Source: Confluentibacter sediminis (lineage in GTDB: Bacteria > Bacteroidota > Bacteroidia > Flavobacteriales > Flavobacteriaceae). From it: 64,000 bases of DNA. The DNA lies in contig NZ_QKPO01000001.1 of assembly GCF_003258355.1 (NCBI RefSeq), forward strand, positions 345,717-409,716, written 5' to 3'. The notes below the pieces were generated by a model. That model was not told where the DNA came from, made no database searches, and saw nothing but the letters and a program-made list of their open reading frames with translations. The position numbers and the translations under genes are program-made. Below are positions 36,626 through 46,750 of the stretch, piece by piece. Every line of letters begins with the position of its first letter. Position 1 is the stretch's first letter.

Positions 36626-38101
36626 CTATAGTTTTTTTATTCTTTCCATTGCAAAGTTCATTTGGGTATCTTTATTGCTCATAAAATCTTTGTGGGATTG
36701 AACAACTTTAAAATCTGGCCTGATGCCATCTCCAAATTTTTCATCAGATAATTCCTTTACATCTTGTTCAATATCAACAATGGAAAAAGACAGTTTTAAT
36801 TTAGAGTTGGGTAATTTATATGTTACTGGAATATGGCCTGTATGTCCATAATAGCCGCCCAAGGTCTCTTCTCCTATGACTATGGTGTTTTCATCACTCT
36901 TTACCAAACTTGCAAATAATGAACCCGCAGATGCTACATAGGGGTCAATTAGTAAAATAATGGTTCCTTGAAAAGCATTTGTATTGGGTTTCCATATCTT
37001 ATTGAAGGATTCATTTTGGTAGTATTTACCATGCTTATAAATAGAATGCTCTTCTTTTAATTCCCCTGGAAGTTCATCAATATCATCATCTATATAATAT
37101 TTTGGAAATGGAATATCTTGAAAGATTGTGAATGCTGTTTTGTTCTCTCTGAATTCCCGTTGTGCTAAATAAGAATAAAGTAAAATGTCGTTTGGGTCAT
37201 TGCCTCCGCCATTTCCACGTACATCAACAATTAGATTTTTCACTTTTTTTGTTTTAAGCGTTGTAAATACTGAATCCAAAAATACAGCATACTTTTTGTG
37301 TCCGTCTGTATCGGGTCCACCCATTCCAAAAGTGTGCACTTCCAAAAGCCCTGTGTTTATACTGTCCAATAGTTTATAAGCATAGTCTTTGCTTATTGTA
37401 TGCTCAAATTCTTTAGAGTGTCGTTTGTTGTAATTCGCATAAAAATCTTTGTAGGGAACACTTATGATAGAGCTTTTTTTAATAATGTCTGAATTTATTG
37501 TCTTGTACTCTATTTCGAATTGGTTTTGCTTTCCCATTGCCAAATAAATATAGAAAGGCAGCCAATCTGTTTCAATCTTTATGTTTTTGCCTGTTTTATT
37601 AAATCCGTCGGTACTTACATATTTTCCTAGTGAAGTTAGAAACTGATCAGCACTCATATTATTGATAGAAATTATTTCGCTTCCTGTCGGTATGTTTTTA
37701 TAATCAAGATTTGTATAAATTTTGTTTTCTAAATATTTAAGTGGAATAGGGAAGAATATTTTTTGTTTACTTAAATGATTGTCTAAAGAATCGGGGTAAG
37801 TTAGCTCATTATGGCAACTTCCCGTATAGTCAATGACGTTCCATAAGATGTTATAAAATTCTCTGTAGGAAACATGGTCTTTTATTTCTGCTTTATTCTT
37901 CCTGAAAACACTATCAATTTCAGATTTAGAGCGGTATTTATAAAGACCTGCATTCGCTTTTTCATATATGGATTCAAACATTTCAAAGTCTTGAAGCATT
38001 TCTTGTTTTGATAAGGAATAGTCTTCTTTAAACTCAGGTTTTTTATTTTCCGTTTTACAGGAAATCAGCAAGATTAAACTTGATAAAATAATGATTTTCA
38101 T
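36626..38101 (-). CDS. S41 family peptidase, lipoprotein
   Basis: The start at 38101 gives MKIIILSSLILLISCKTEN, a lipoprotein signal with lipobox LISC. Two in-frame Met codons further upstream would place ten residues before the signal. The ~491-residue protein has an N-terminal helical domain, a PDZ-like segment (IPTGSEIISINNMSADQFL), and the tail-specific-protease domain with VKNLIVDVRGNGGGND and PYVASAGSLFASLVKSD, where the Ser is the likely nucleophile, then ETLGGYYGHTGHIPVTYKLPNS. It probably degrades peptides at the cell envelope. Confidence 0.87.
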   Translation of the reverse strand: MKIIILSSLILLISCKTENKKPEFKEDYSLSKQEMLQDFEMFESIYEKANAGLYKYRSKSEIDSVFRKNKAEIKDHVSYREFYNILWNVIDYTGSCHNELTYPDSLDNHLSKQKIFFPIPLKYLENKIYTNLDYKNIPTGSEIISINNMSADQFLTSLGKYVSTDGFNKTGKNIKIETDWLPFYIYLAMGKQNQFEIEYKTINSDIIKKSSIISVPYKDFYANYNKRHSKEFEHTISKDYAYKLLDSINTGLLEVHTFGMGGPDTDGHKKYAVFLDSVFTTLKTKKVKNLIVDVRGNGGGNDPNDILLYSYLAQREFRENKTAFTIFQDIPFPKYYIDDDIDELPGELKEEHSIYKHGKYYQNESFNKIWKPNTNAFQGTIILLIDPYVASAGSLFASLVKSDENTIVIGEETLGGYYGHTGHIPVTYKLPNSKLKLSFSIVDIEQDVKELSDEKFGDGIRPDFKVVQSHKDFMSNKDTQMNFAMERIKKL

Positions 38102-38392
38102 TTGCATGTTCAAATTATAGCCAACAATCATACAACCACAATAACTCCCATCCTATTGTTGTTATAGCGTTTATGTATGCAATATATTGCTTTTTAATAA
38201 GGTGTCCAACAGACTTATGCGGGTCTTATTATTAATTTCAATGGTTTGGTATACGTTCCCTTTTGATGGCCCTTAAAATCAAGCTTAATGTCAAAAAACA
38301 ATAAAATTTATTAACAATATAATTCAGTTTCCAAATCATTTTAAGATATTTATAGTTCTAAAAATCAAATAGATAACCTTAAACCATTACAC

Positions 38393-38905
38393 ATGAAAAA
38401 ACTAATCACCCTCTTTGTATGTATGAGCACCCTCATGGCCTCCGCCCAAGACAGCGTGGCCAAGTCCAGTTTGCAAGCTTTAATAAGTAATAATGAAACT
38501 CAAATAACCTCTTTAGCCAATGCGTTTTCAGAAGAGCAGTACAATTGGCGTCCTGCCGAAGGGATTCGCTCGGTTGGTGAAGCTATTTTACACATCGCTG
38601 CAGCCAATTATTTTCTAGCAACGAAGCTAGGGTTTACACCACCCGAAGATGTGGACATGATGGGCATGGAGAAAATCACAGGAAAAGAGAATGTGATTGA
38701 AACGCTTCATAAGTCCTTTGTGTTTGTATTGGATAAATTAGGCCAAATCAACCCTGAGGATTATGGGAAAGAAGTGGATTTAGGATTTTCTAAGCTAAGT
38801 ACCTTAGGTACCATGATGGTGGTTTTAGACCATACCGGCGAACATAAAGGGCAATTAATTGCCTATGCAAGATCTATTGGTGTTGTGCCGCCTTGGAGTA
38901 ATTAA
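38393..38905 (+). CDS. Secreted DinB-fold protein
   Basis: This 170-residue protein has a signal peptide (MKKLITLFVCMSTLMASAQ). The mature part follows the DinB/YfiT-like four-helix pattern, with metal-ligand-type histidines in VGEAILHIAAANYF and MVVLDHTGEHKGQLIAYARSIGVVPPW. DinB-fold enzymes are often metal-dependent thiol transferases, but exported members are uncharacterised. It is monocistronic. Confidence 0.88.
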   Translation: MKKLITLFVCMSTLMASAQDSVAKSSLQALISNNETQITSLANAFSEEQYNWRPAEGIRSVGEAILHIAAANYFLATKLGFTPPEDVDMMGMEKITGKENVIETLHKSFVFVLDKLGQINPEDYGKEVDLGFSKLSTLGTMMVVLDHTGEHKGQLIAYARSIGVVPPWSN

Positions 38906-39096
38906 GAGTATCATTTCATATCTTCTAAAAAGTCTTTCATCCATGTGGTTAAAGACTTTTTTGTTTTATAAAAAGACGGTTTTAAAGTGATAATAGTTTG
39001 GTTTAATGATTTGCTTTGTAAGGGTTTACGGTTTTCCAGTAAGTCCAATTCATATTTTTTCAGTATTTTTAGATGTTAACATTAAAAAATATTCTT

Positions 39097-41958
39097 ATGA
39101 TCATCAATCTTAAACGAATCATTTTGACAGTTGTAACTATTTCAGGGTTTTTAATCTTTACGGATTGTAAATCTGAAAAAGAAAGGTCAGGTGATAAATT
39201 AGCTATTGAATTTGAAAAGTACACGCTTGATAATGGGCTCGATGTGGTACTTCATCAAGACAAATCAGACCCTATTGTGTCCTTGGCAATACAGTATGGT
39301 GTTGGCTCCAACAGAGAAAAACCAGGGCGTACGGGATTTGCTCATTTATTTGAGCATATGCTATTTCAAGAATCTGAAAATGTGCCTCAGGATCAATTCT
39401 TTAAAAAAATCCAAGATGCTGGAGGCACTTTAAATGGAGGTACCTGGAAAGATGGAACTGTCTATTATGAAGTAGTTCCAAATAATGCCCTGGAAATGGT
39501 TTTATGGCTGGAAAGCGACCGTATGGGGTATCTTATAAATACGGTAACAGAAAGTGCTTTTTACAATCAGCAAGAAGTGGTTCAAAATGAAAAAAGACAA
39601 CGTGTAGATAACAACCCTTATGGGCATACAAGCTGGGTATTGGATAAGGCCTTATATCCAGAAGGGCATCCATACAACTGGCAGGTCATTGGTGAGTTGG
39701 TCGATTTGCAAAACGCTACGGTAGACGATGTAAAGGAATTTTATGATAAGTATTATGGGCCTAATAATGCTACGTTGGTTTTGGCAGGTGATTTTGAAAC
39801 AGAGGAAGCAAAAACATTAATCAATAAATATTTTGGCGAAATAAAGCGACGCCAAGAGGTTGAGCCTTTAAAACCGCAACCTGTTACTCTAAATGAAACG
39901 AAGCGATTATACCATGAAGATAATTTTGCTACAGCGCCACAGTTAAACGTGGTTTGGCCAACACTACAACAATATACAGATGATGCGTATGCTCTTGATT
40001 TTCTTGCTCAAATATTATCTAAAGGAAAAAAAGCACCCATGTATAAAGTATTGGTAAAGGAGAAAGAATTAACATCTCGTGTCAATGCTTATAATAACTC
40101 CCAGGAAATTGCTGGAGAGTTTCATATAAGTGTGACTGCAAATTCCGGAAAGAACTTAGCTGAGATTGAAAAGGCCATTTTTGAAGCCTTTGATAAATTT
40201 GAAAAAGAAGGTATTAAAGATACAGACGTAGAACGTATTAAAGCAGGTTTGGAAACTAATTTTTATAATGGCATTAGCAGTGTTTTGAATAAGTCATTCC
40301 AATTAGCGCAATACAACGTATTTACAGGCGACCCAGGGTTTATTACTCAAGATATTGAAAATATTAAAGCGGTTACAAAAGAAGATATATTAAGGGTTTA
40401 TAATAAATATATAAAAGATAAGCCTTTTGTAATGACCAGTTTTGTGCCTAAAGGGGAATTAAAATTGGCAGCCGATAATTCTGTGATGGCAGCAGTAGTG
40501 GAAGAAGAAATTAAAGAAAATGTGGATGTTGCTGTAGCAGAGCATGATAGTGAAGTGGTGAAAACACCTTCAAGTTTTGACCGTTCTATAGAGCCATCTC
40601 AAGGCGTTTCGCCTAAATTGAAACTACCTCAAACTTGGACATCCACCTTATCAAACGGAATGGAAGTTTACGGAATTGAACAAACCGAATTGCCTTTAGT
40701 TAATTTTAGCCTGGTAATAGAAGGGGGCCACTTATTGGATTCTTTTGATAAAAATGGGGTTGCCAATTTAATGACCGATATTATGATGGAAGGTACGGCC
40801 AATAAAACCCCAGAAGAATTAGAAGAAGCTATAGAGCTTTTAGGGGCTTCAATTAATATGTACACAGGACGGGAAGCCATCACCATTTCAGGAAATACTC
40901 TAGTTAGAAACTTTGATAAAACCATGGATTTGGTGGAAGAGATCCTATTAGAACCTCGTTGGGATGAAGATGAGCTTAAACGAATTAAATTAAGTACTAT
41001 AAATCGCATTAAGCGTTCGGCTGCAGACCCCAATACCGTAGCCAATAATGTCGCCAATAAATTGCTGTATGGAGAGGCGCATATTTTCGCTTATCCCACT
41101 TCAGGAACTGAGGAGTCCGTAGAATCCATCACGATGGCAGATTTAAAATCTTTTTACGAAAAGAATTATTCGCCCTCAGTAAGTACATTTCACATTGTTG
41201 GCAATATTACCAAAGATCAAACATTAAAAGTGTTACGTGATTTGGAAACTAAATGGGCAGCAAAAGAAGTGAAAATACCAACATATCCTCTTCCAGAGGG
41301 GCGTGATAAGGCTTCCTTATATTTTGTTGATATTCCCAATGCCAAACAATCAGTTATAGAAATAGGGTATTTGTCTATGCCGCGAACAGATCCAGACTAT
41401 TTTCCTGCTACAGTTATGAATTATAAGTTGGGTGGTTCTTTTTCTGGAAATGTTAATCTTATTTTGCGGGAAGAAAAAGGATATACCTATGGTGCTCGTA
41501 CTGGTTTTAGTGGTACAAAAATACCAGGAACATTCTCTGCTTCTTCAAGTGTAAGAACCAACACAACTTATGAATCTGTAGAAATCTTTAAAGACGAAAT
41601 TGAAAAATATAAAGAAGGTATTTCCCAAGAAGATTTAGATTTTACTAAAAATGCTTTAATAAAATCCAATGCACGTCGTTTCGAATCCCAATACTCCTTA
41701 TTGGGTATGTTACAGGAAATGAGCTCTTATGATTTGCCATCAGATTATATCGCTAACGAAGAAAACATTATTAATTCCATGACCTTGGAAGCGCATAAAA
41801 AACTCGCCAATAAATATTTAGACACCAAAAAAATGAGCTATTTAGTTGTTGGAGATGCTGCTACCCAGTTTCAAAAATTTAAAACAGCAGACTTTGATGA
41901 GGTTATTCTTTTAGATAAAGATGCTAAAAAAGTAGAAGTTTCACCAGTGAAACCCTAA
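39097..41958 (+). CDS. M16 family zinc peptidase, fused two-half form, lipoprotein
   Basis: ATG 39097 gives MIINLKRIILTVVTISGFL ... LIFTDC, a lipoprotein-like signal; ATG 39073 is also possible and adds eight residues. The ~950-residue protein contains two M16 halves. The first has the inverse zinc motif HLFEH with a downstream Glu (NEKRQRVDNNPYG) and is catalytic. The second half (from LPQTWTSTLSNGMEV) lacks HxxEH and is the structural partner, as in pitrilysin-like fusions. It should cut peptides in the periplasm. A strong terminator follows at 41978. Confidence 0.93.
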   Translation: MIINLKRIILTVVTISGFLIFTDCKSEKERSGDKLAIEFEKYTLDNGLDVVLHQDKSDPIVSLAIQYGVGSNREKPGRTGFAHLFEHMLFQESENVPQDQFFKKIQDAGGTLNGGTWKDGTVYYEVVPNNALEMVLWLESDRMGYLINTVTESAFYNQQEVVQNEKRQRVDNNPYGHTSWVLDKALYPEGHPYNWQVIGELVDLQNATVDDVKEFYDKYYGPNNATLVLAGDFETEEAKTLINKYFGEIKRRQEVEPLKPQPVTLNETKRLYHEDNFATAPQLNVVWPTLQQYTDDAYALDFLAQILSKGKKAPMYKVLVKEKELTSRVNAYNNSQEIAGEFHISVTANSGKNLAEIEKAIFEAFDKFEKEGIKDTDVERIKAGLETNFYNGISSVLNKSFQLAQYNVFTGDPGFITQDIENIKAVTKEDILRVYNKYIKDKPFVMTSFVPKGELKLAADNSVMAAVVEEEIKENVDVAVAEHDSEVVKTPSSFDRSIEPSQGVSPKLKLPQTWTSTLSNGMEVYGIEQTELPLVNFSLVIEGGHLLDSFDKNGVANLMTDIMMEGTANKTPEELEEAIELLGASINMYTGREAITISGNTLVRNFDKTMDLVEEILLEPRWDEDELKRIKLSTINRIKRSAADPNTVANNVANKLLYGEAHIFAYPTSGTEESVESITMADLKSFYEKNYSPSVSTFHIVGNITKDQTLKVLRDLETKWAAKEVKIPTYPLPEGRDKASLYFVDIPNAKQSVIEIGYLSMPRTDPDYFPATVMNYKLGGSFSGNVNLILREEKGYTYGARTGFSGTKIPGTFSASSSVRTNTTYESVEIFKDEIEKYKEGISQEDLDFTKNALIKSNARRFESQYSLLGMLQEMSSYDLPSDYIANEENIINSMTLEAHKKLANKYLDTKKMSYLVVGDAATQFQKFKTADFDEVILLDKDAKKVEVSPVKP

Positions 41959-41977
41959 GTTAATTTTAATTAAGGTA

Positions 41978-42013
41978 AAAAAAAGGGTGCCACATATGTG
42001 GCACCCTTTTTTA
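41978..42013. terminator. Bidirectional-looking intrinsic terminator after the M16 peptidase
   Basis: A 15-bp perfect stem (AAAAGGGTGCCACAT at 41981 paired with ATGTGGCACCCTTTT) is flanked by A and T runs on both sides and lies 23 bp after the stop codon. Confidence 0.9.
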
Positions 42014-42108
42014 TTGTGTCATTTAGATCCATGGAAACTTTGTATATGATACGTAGCTATTATATCTTTAGGGTTTAAGATTAGTTATTCAATCAAAACC
42101 CTATTTTA

Positions 42109-43206
42109 ATGAAATACTTTTTACTCTTATTAGTTGCTTTAGTTTTAAGGTGTAGCGATTCCCACAAACAAAAGGAGGCTCCCGTACCAGACATCGAACA
42201 AGCGGCAATTCCCGTGCTGAATTTACATGAAGCCAATCGCTTGGCTCAATTACCCTTAGCATGTATGAATACCGAGTATCCCAATAAGTTGAGTCAAACC
42301 TTAGGGAGCGATGCCGATTTAAAGTCCCCGCAAACATTGCATCCCGCGTTTTATGGTTGTTTCGATTGGCATTCGGCCGTACACGGACATTGGAGTTTGG
42401 TAAGTTTGTTAAAGCAATTCCCAGATATGGATCATGCAGATACCATCAAAGCGCAGTTGCTTCAAAACATTTCTAAAGAGCATATTATCACCGAAGTGGC
42501 TTATTATGACGACTTAAATAAGTCGCATGAACGCACCTATGGTTGGGCATGGCTGCTAAAGTTGGCAGAGGAATTACATACTTGGGACGACCCAACGGCT
42601 AGAGAGCTGGAGGACAATCTACAGCCTTTAACCAATTTGATTGTTGATAAATACATAGAGTTTTTGCCGAAGTTAAACTATCCACTTCGTGTGGGAACAC
42701 ACCCGAATACAGCCTTCGGATTGTCTTTTGCTTACGATTATGCCCAAACGGTAAACAATGAGCCTTTAAAAAAGGTCATTGCAGAACGGGCTTCCTATTT
42801 CTTTTTAAATGATAAAGATTGCCCTATGAGTTGGGAACCTGGGGGAACCGATTTTTTATCACCATGTTTAGAAGAAGCAGCCTTAATGAAACGCTTGTTG
42901 CCAGTAGAAGAATTTAAAACTTGGTTAGATGCCTTCTTACCTAAATTAAAAGATAAAAACTATAGCCTAGAACCTGGACAGGTTTCTGATAGAACCGACG
43001 GACAATTAGTGCATTTAGATGGGGTTAATTTCTCGCGTGCATGGAGCTTAAACAAAATAGCTGAAGGCTTGCCAGAATATGCCCATCTTAAAAACATCGC
43101 CAATAAACATATCAATTATTCTTTACCAAGTATTGTAGATGGGAATTACGAAGGCGGCCACTGGTTAGGAACCTTCGCTATTTATGCTTTGAATTCTATG
43201 GAATGA
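42109..43206 (+). CDS. DUF2891 domain lipoprotein
   Basis: This 365-residue protein has a short signal and lipobox-like LVLRC at the N-terminus. Conserved DUF2891 motifs are HPAFYGCFDWHSAVHGHWSL, ERTYGWAWLLKLAEEL, LRVGTHPNTAFGLSFAYDYA and FLSPCLEEAALM, consistent with an alpha/alpha-toroid fold. The biochemical role is unknown. It overlaps the Nramp-like gene by 4 bp, so it is probably part of the downstream 5-oxoproline operon. Confidence 0.88.
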   Translation: MKYFLLLLVALVLRCSDSHKQKEAPVPDIEQAAIPVLNLHEANRLAQLPLACMNTEYPNKLSQTLGSDADLKSPQTLHPAFYGCFDWHSAVHGHWSLVSLLKQFPDMDHADTIKAQLLQNISKEHIITEVAYYDDLNKSHERTYGWAWLLKLAEELHTWDDPTARELEDNLQPLTNLIVDKYIEFLPKLNYPLRVGTHPNTAFGLSFAYDYAQTVNNEPLKKVIAERASYFFLNDKDCPMSWEPGGTDFLSPCLEEAALMKRLLPVEEFKTWLDAFLPKLKDKNYSLEPGQVSDRTDGQLVHLDGVNFSRAWSLNKIAEGLPEYAHLKNIANKHINYSLPSIVDGNYEGGHWLGTFAIYALNSME

Positions 43207-44438
43207 TCTTGAAGAACTGGTTTAAGAATATAGGGCCAGGACCTTTAGTGGCAGCCGCTTTTATTGGTCCCGGTACGGTCACGGTTTGTACCTTAGCAGG
43301 GGTATCCTTTGGGTTTGCCCTGTTATGGGCCATGGTAGTGTCTACCATAGCAACCATCGTATTACAGGAAATGGCTGCCCGACTGGGCATTATATCTCAA
43401 AAAGGACTCGCTGAAATTATTAGAACAGAGATTAAGCATCCAGTCATTAAGATTGGAACCATCATATTGATACTGTCTGCCATTGTAATAGGGAATGCCG
43501 CTTACGAAGCTGGTAATATCACTGGAGGTGTGTTGGGCTTAGAGACTATTTTCGGAAGTCCTACCATAACTTTTGCAAACTTTTCCTTTAATTATTTAAG
43601 CGTTATTGTCGGAGGTATTGCCTTTGGGGTGCTTTATTATGGGAACTACAAAATTCTGGAAAAGGTGTTGATAGGGCTCGTTATTTTAATGAGTCTGGCT
43701 TTTTTAATAACGGCAGTCATTACGAAACCGGATGTATTACAGGTATTAAAAGGGGCTTTTGTTCCTAGTTTTCCAAAAGATAGTACCTTAACTATCATAG
43801 CACTTATAGGAACCACCGTGGTGCCTTATAATTTGTTTTTGCACGCCTCATTAGTCAAAGAAAAGTGGCAACATACAAGCGATTTAAAATTAGCAAGGAA
43901 AGACACCTTTATTGCGGTGGCGTTAGGGGGTATGGTGTCTATGTGTGTTATCATATCTTCGGCGGCTATAAAAACCCAAGATATAGCAAATACCGCCGAT
44001 TTAGCAAAAGGGCTAGAGCCCTTATTTGGTAGCTTATCAACCTATGTTTTAAGTATCGGTCTTTTTGCGGCTGGCATCACCAGTGCCATCACAGCACCGT
44101 TGGCAGCGGCCTATGTTACCTGTGGCTGTTTAAATTGGTCTTCAGATTTTAAGTCGCCTAAGTTTAGGTTTGTATGGATGTTTATGATACTCTTGGGCAT
44201 TGTGTTTTCATCGCTCAACATAAAACCCATCGATGTCATTAAGTTTGCCCAAGTTGCCAATGGCATTTTATTGCCCATCATCGCAGGGTTTTTAGTGTGG
44301 ATTATGAATAAGACATCTATTTTAGGAACTTATAAAAACAATGCATGGCAGAATATCTTCGGATTGATTATTGTGTTGATTAGTTTCTTACTCTCTTTAA
44401 CAACGCTCAATAAAGTATTTGGGTTAACTTTGTTTTAA
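43203..44438 (+). CDS. Nramp-related transporter lacking canonical metal-site residues
   Basis: This 411-residue protein has eleven predicted membrane helices and the clear Nramp scaffold (GPGPLVAAAFIGPGTVTVCT, ALLWAMVVSTIATIVLQEMAARLGI, TTVVPYNLFLHASLVKEKW). The two motifs that bind Mn2+/Fe2+ in true Nramps are changed: TM1 DPGN reads GPGT (22-25) and TM6 MPH reads VPY (207-209). It is therefore unlikely to carry those metals in the standard way. It sits in one operon with pxpABC (ATG overlaps the stop by one base) and may import 5-oxoproline or another substrate. That is inference. Confidence 0.85.
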   Translation: MILKNWFKNIGPGPLVAAAFIGPGTVTVCTLAGVSFGFALLWAMVVSTIATIVLQEMAARLGIISQKGLAEIIRTEIKHPVIKIGTIILILSAIVIGNAAYEAGNITGGVLGLETIFGSPTITFANFSFNYLSVIVGGIAFGVLYYGNYKILEKVLIGLVILMSLAFLITAVITKPDVLQVLKGAFVPSFPKDSTLTIIALIGTTVVPYNLFLHASLVKEKWQHTSDLKLARKDTFIAVALGGMVSMCVIISSAAIKTQDIANTADLAKGLEPLFGSLSTYVLSIGLFAAGITSAITAPLAAAYVTCGCLNWSSDFKSPKFRFVWMFMILLGIVFSSLNIKPIDVIKFAQVANGILLPIIAGFLVWIMNKTSILGTYKNNAWQNIFGLIIVLISFLLSLTTLNKVFGLTLF

Positions 44439-45175
44439 TGCAACATATTATTGATATAAATGCCGATGTAGGAGAAGGTATTGGTAACGAACCTTTGCTG
44501 ATGCCTTATATCACGTCTTGTAATATAGCCTGTGGCGGTCATGCTGGCACCCCTGAAAGCATGCGAACGGTTGTGGCATTAGCCAAACGCTATGGCGTTA
44601 AAATAGGGGCGCATCCATCATTTCCAGATAAGGCACATTTTGGTCGGGAACCCATGGAGATGTCCTATGCGGCATTGTTTGCTTCTGTAAAAAACCAGAT
44701 TGAAAGTTTGATTCCGATTCTTGGGGACGCTCAGATGACTCTAAACCATATCAAACCACACGGGGCCCTTTACAATTTAGCGGCCACCGATAAAAATATT
44801 GCCTTGGTGATTGTTGAAGTCATGACATGGTTTGCCTTGCCTATTAAATTATACGTGCCTTATAAATCGGTTATCGCCGAGTTGGCTCTACAAAATAACA
44901 TCCCTATAGTGTATGAGGTTTTTGCCGATAGAAATTATAATCCTGATTTAACATTGGTGTCCCGTAAAGAACATCATGCCTTAATACACGATACCCAAAC
45001 GGTGGTGGAGCATGTTTATAATATGGTGGTACACCAAAAAGTAAGAACCATTAGTGGAGTGGAAGTTGCTATAAAAGCAGATACCTGTTGTGTGCATGGC
45101 GATAACCCCCAAGCCATAGATTTGGTTAAAAATTTACGAATGCAATTAGAAGACAAAGGACTCACTATTTTATGA
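44438..45175 (+). CDS. pxpA: 5-oxoprolinase subunit A (LamB/YcsF)
   Basis: This 245-residue protein shows IDINADVGEGIGNEPLLMPY, SCNIACGGHAGTPESM, VKIGAHPSFPDKAHFGRE and HIKPHGALYNLAATD, all LamB/YcsF signatures. With PxpB and PxpC it hydrolyses 5-oxoproline to glutamate using ATP. It overlaps pxpB by 4 bp. Confidence 0.95.
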   Translation: MQHIIDINADVGEGIGNEPLLMPYITSCNIACGGHAGTPESMRTVVALAKRYGVKIGAHPSFPDKAHFGREPMEMSYAALFASVKNQIESLIPILGDAQMTLNHIKPHGALYNLAATDKNIALVIVEVMTWFALPIKLYVPYKSVIAELALQNNIPIVYEVFADRNYNPDLTLVSRKEHHALIHDTQTVVEHVYNMVVHQKVRTISGVEVAIKADTCCVHGDNPQAIDLVKNLRMQLEDKGLTIL

Positions 45176-45912
45176 CATCCATGACCTATCATTTAACTTA
45201 TAAACGTTTTGGAGAAGGCGCTATTTTAATAGAATGGCCCGCTATGATTGATGAACATATTTTAAAAGATGTTCTAAGATTTAAAGCTGCAATTATAAAA
45301 AAAGACATTAAAGTGATTGTTGATGTAAAGCATGCATACAACTCGTTATTAATTGTTTATCATACTGTTTGTAGGAATTTTGAAAATGAGGTAAATACCC
45401 TAGAATCCATCTATAAAACGACCGATTCTAAATATGACAGTTTGTCAATCCTCTGGAAAATCCCTGTGTGTTACGATGAGGCATTTGGTATCGATTTAGA
45501 GGCCATGTCCAAAGAAAAAAACCTTTCAAAAGAAGCCATTATTAAGCGTCATTCGCAAGCTGTTTACACGGTTTATTTTATTGGTTTTTTGCCGGGCTTT
45601 TTATATTTAGGAGGCTTGGATGATACGCTACACATGCCTAGAAAATCGACCCCTAGATTAAAAATAGCACAAGGGGCTGTTGCCATTGGCGGCCATCAAA
45701 CGGGGGTGTATCCAATCGAAAGTCCTGGGGGGTGGAACATCATTGGGAATTCACCCATTGACTATTTTAATCCTAAAAACAAGGTGCCTTGTTTTGCAAA
45801 AGCGGGCGATCATATTCGATTTAAACCCATATCGATGAAAGAGTATAACGATATTAAAGTGTTGTCGGCAGCAGGCGTATATCAAATAGAAAGTGAGGTG
45901 TGGCATGGTTGA
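45172..45912 (+). CDS. pxpB: 5-oxoprolinase subunit B
   Basis: This 246-residue allophanate-hydrolase-subunit-1-like protein shows YKRFGEGAILIEWP, the HSQAVYTVYFIGFLPGFLYLGG core, RKSTPRLKIAQGAVAIGGHQTGVYPIESPGGWNIIGNSP and FKPISMKEY. It acts as a complex with PxpC and overlaps pxpC by 8 bp. Confidence 0.95.
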   Translation: MTSMTYHLTYKRFGEGAILIEWPAMIDEHILKDVLRFKAAIIKKDIKVIVDVKHAYNSLLIVYHTVCRNFENEVNTLESIYKTTDSKYDSLSILWKIPVCYDEAFGIDLEAMSKEKNLSKEAIIKRHSQAVYTVYFIGFLPGFLYLGGLDDTLHMPRKSTPRLKIAQGAVAIGGHQTGVYPIESPGGWNIIGNSPIDYFNPKNKVPCFAKAGDHIRFKPISMKEYNDIKVLSAAGVYQIESEVWHG

Positions 45913-46750
45913 GGTATTAAAACCAGGATTGTATGCCACCATTCAAGATAAGGGGCGTTTCGGATTTCAAGCCTATGGAGTACCGTATGCTGGTGTTATG
46001 GATCCTTATGCGGCCTCTGTTGCCAATATGTTGGTGGGCAATGATGAAGACGCTGCTGTGTTGGAAATGACAATGACTGGGGCGACATTACAGTTCCATA
46101 GTGCTGCCATCATCTGCTTGTCTGGAGCGGATATGTCCCCCATGCTTAATGGGCATCCTATAGAAAACCATAAAGCCCTTCGTGTTGAAAAAGACTCTGT
46201 GTTATCTTTTGGGGGGTTGAAGCGTGGCTTTAGGTGCTATTTAGCGGTTTCTGGTGGGTTTGAAACAGAAAAGACCATGACCAGTAGGAGTCAGTTTAAG
46301 GGAGTCACGAACCAGTCTGTTATTGCAAAAGGCGATGTATTGCCTATCATGGCACAGGTGAAGGGCATGCTTCAAAAGCATGCATCCATTAAAATAAATG
46401 ATGCCTACATGGATGCCAACACCATTGAGGTTTTTAAGGGGCCTGAGTTTGACAAGCTTTCAAGGGAACAACAAACCCAGTTGCTGACGCAGGTGTTTAC
46501 TGTTTCAAAAGATAATAACCGTATGGCCTATCAACTAGAGCAGCCTTTAGAGAATGATTTAGACCCCATCATTACCTCCTTGGTATTGCCCGGAACCGTG
46601 CAGTTGACCCCTTCGGGACACCTGATTGTTTTAATGCGCGATTGTCAAACCACGGGCGGTTATCCCAGGGTGTTGCAATTAAAAGAAAGTGCCATGCGTA
46701 CCATGGCACAAAAATTTACTGGAAATAAGGTCTGTTTTAAATGGCTTTAA
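45905..46750 (+). CDS. pxpC: 5-oxoprolinase subunit C
   Basis: ATG 45905 (MVEVLKPGLYATIQDKGRFG) is preferred over the upstream TTG-like start at 45893. The ~281-residue allophanate-hydrolase-subunit-2 homologue has GVPYAGVMDPYAASVANMLVGN, LSGADMSPMLNG, GFRCYLAVSGGFE and LIVLMRDCQTTGGYPRVLQL. It is the last gene of the DUF2891-Nramp-pxpABC operon and ends 4 bp inside the convergent deoC. Confidence 0.94.
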   Translation: MVEVLKPGLYATIQDKGRFGFQAYGVPYAGVMDPYAASVANMLVGNDEDAAVLEMTMTGATLQFHSAAIICLSGADMSPMLNGHPIENHKALRVEKDSVLSFGGLKRGFRCYLAVSGGFETEKTMTSRSQFKGVTNQSVIAKGDVLPIMAQVKGMLQKHASIKINDAYMDANTIEVFKGPEFDKLSREQQTQLLTQVFTVSKDNNRMAYQLEQPLENDLDPIITSLVLPGTVQLTPSGHLIVLMRDCQTTGGYPRVLQLKESAMRTMAQKFTGNKVCFKWL

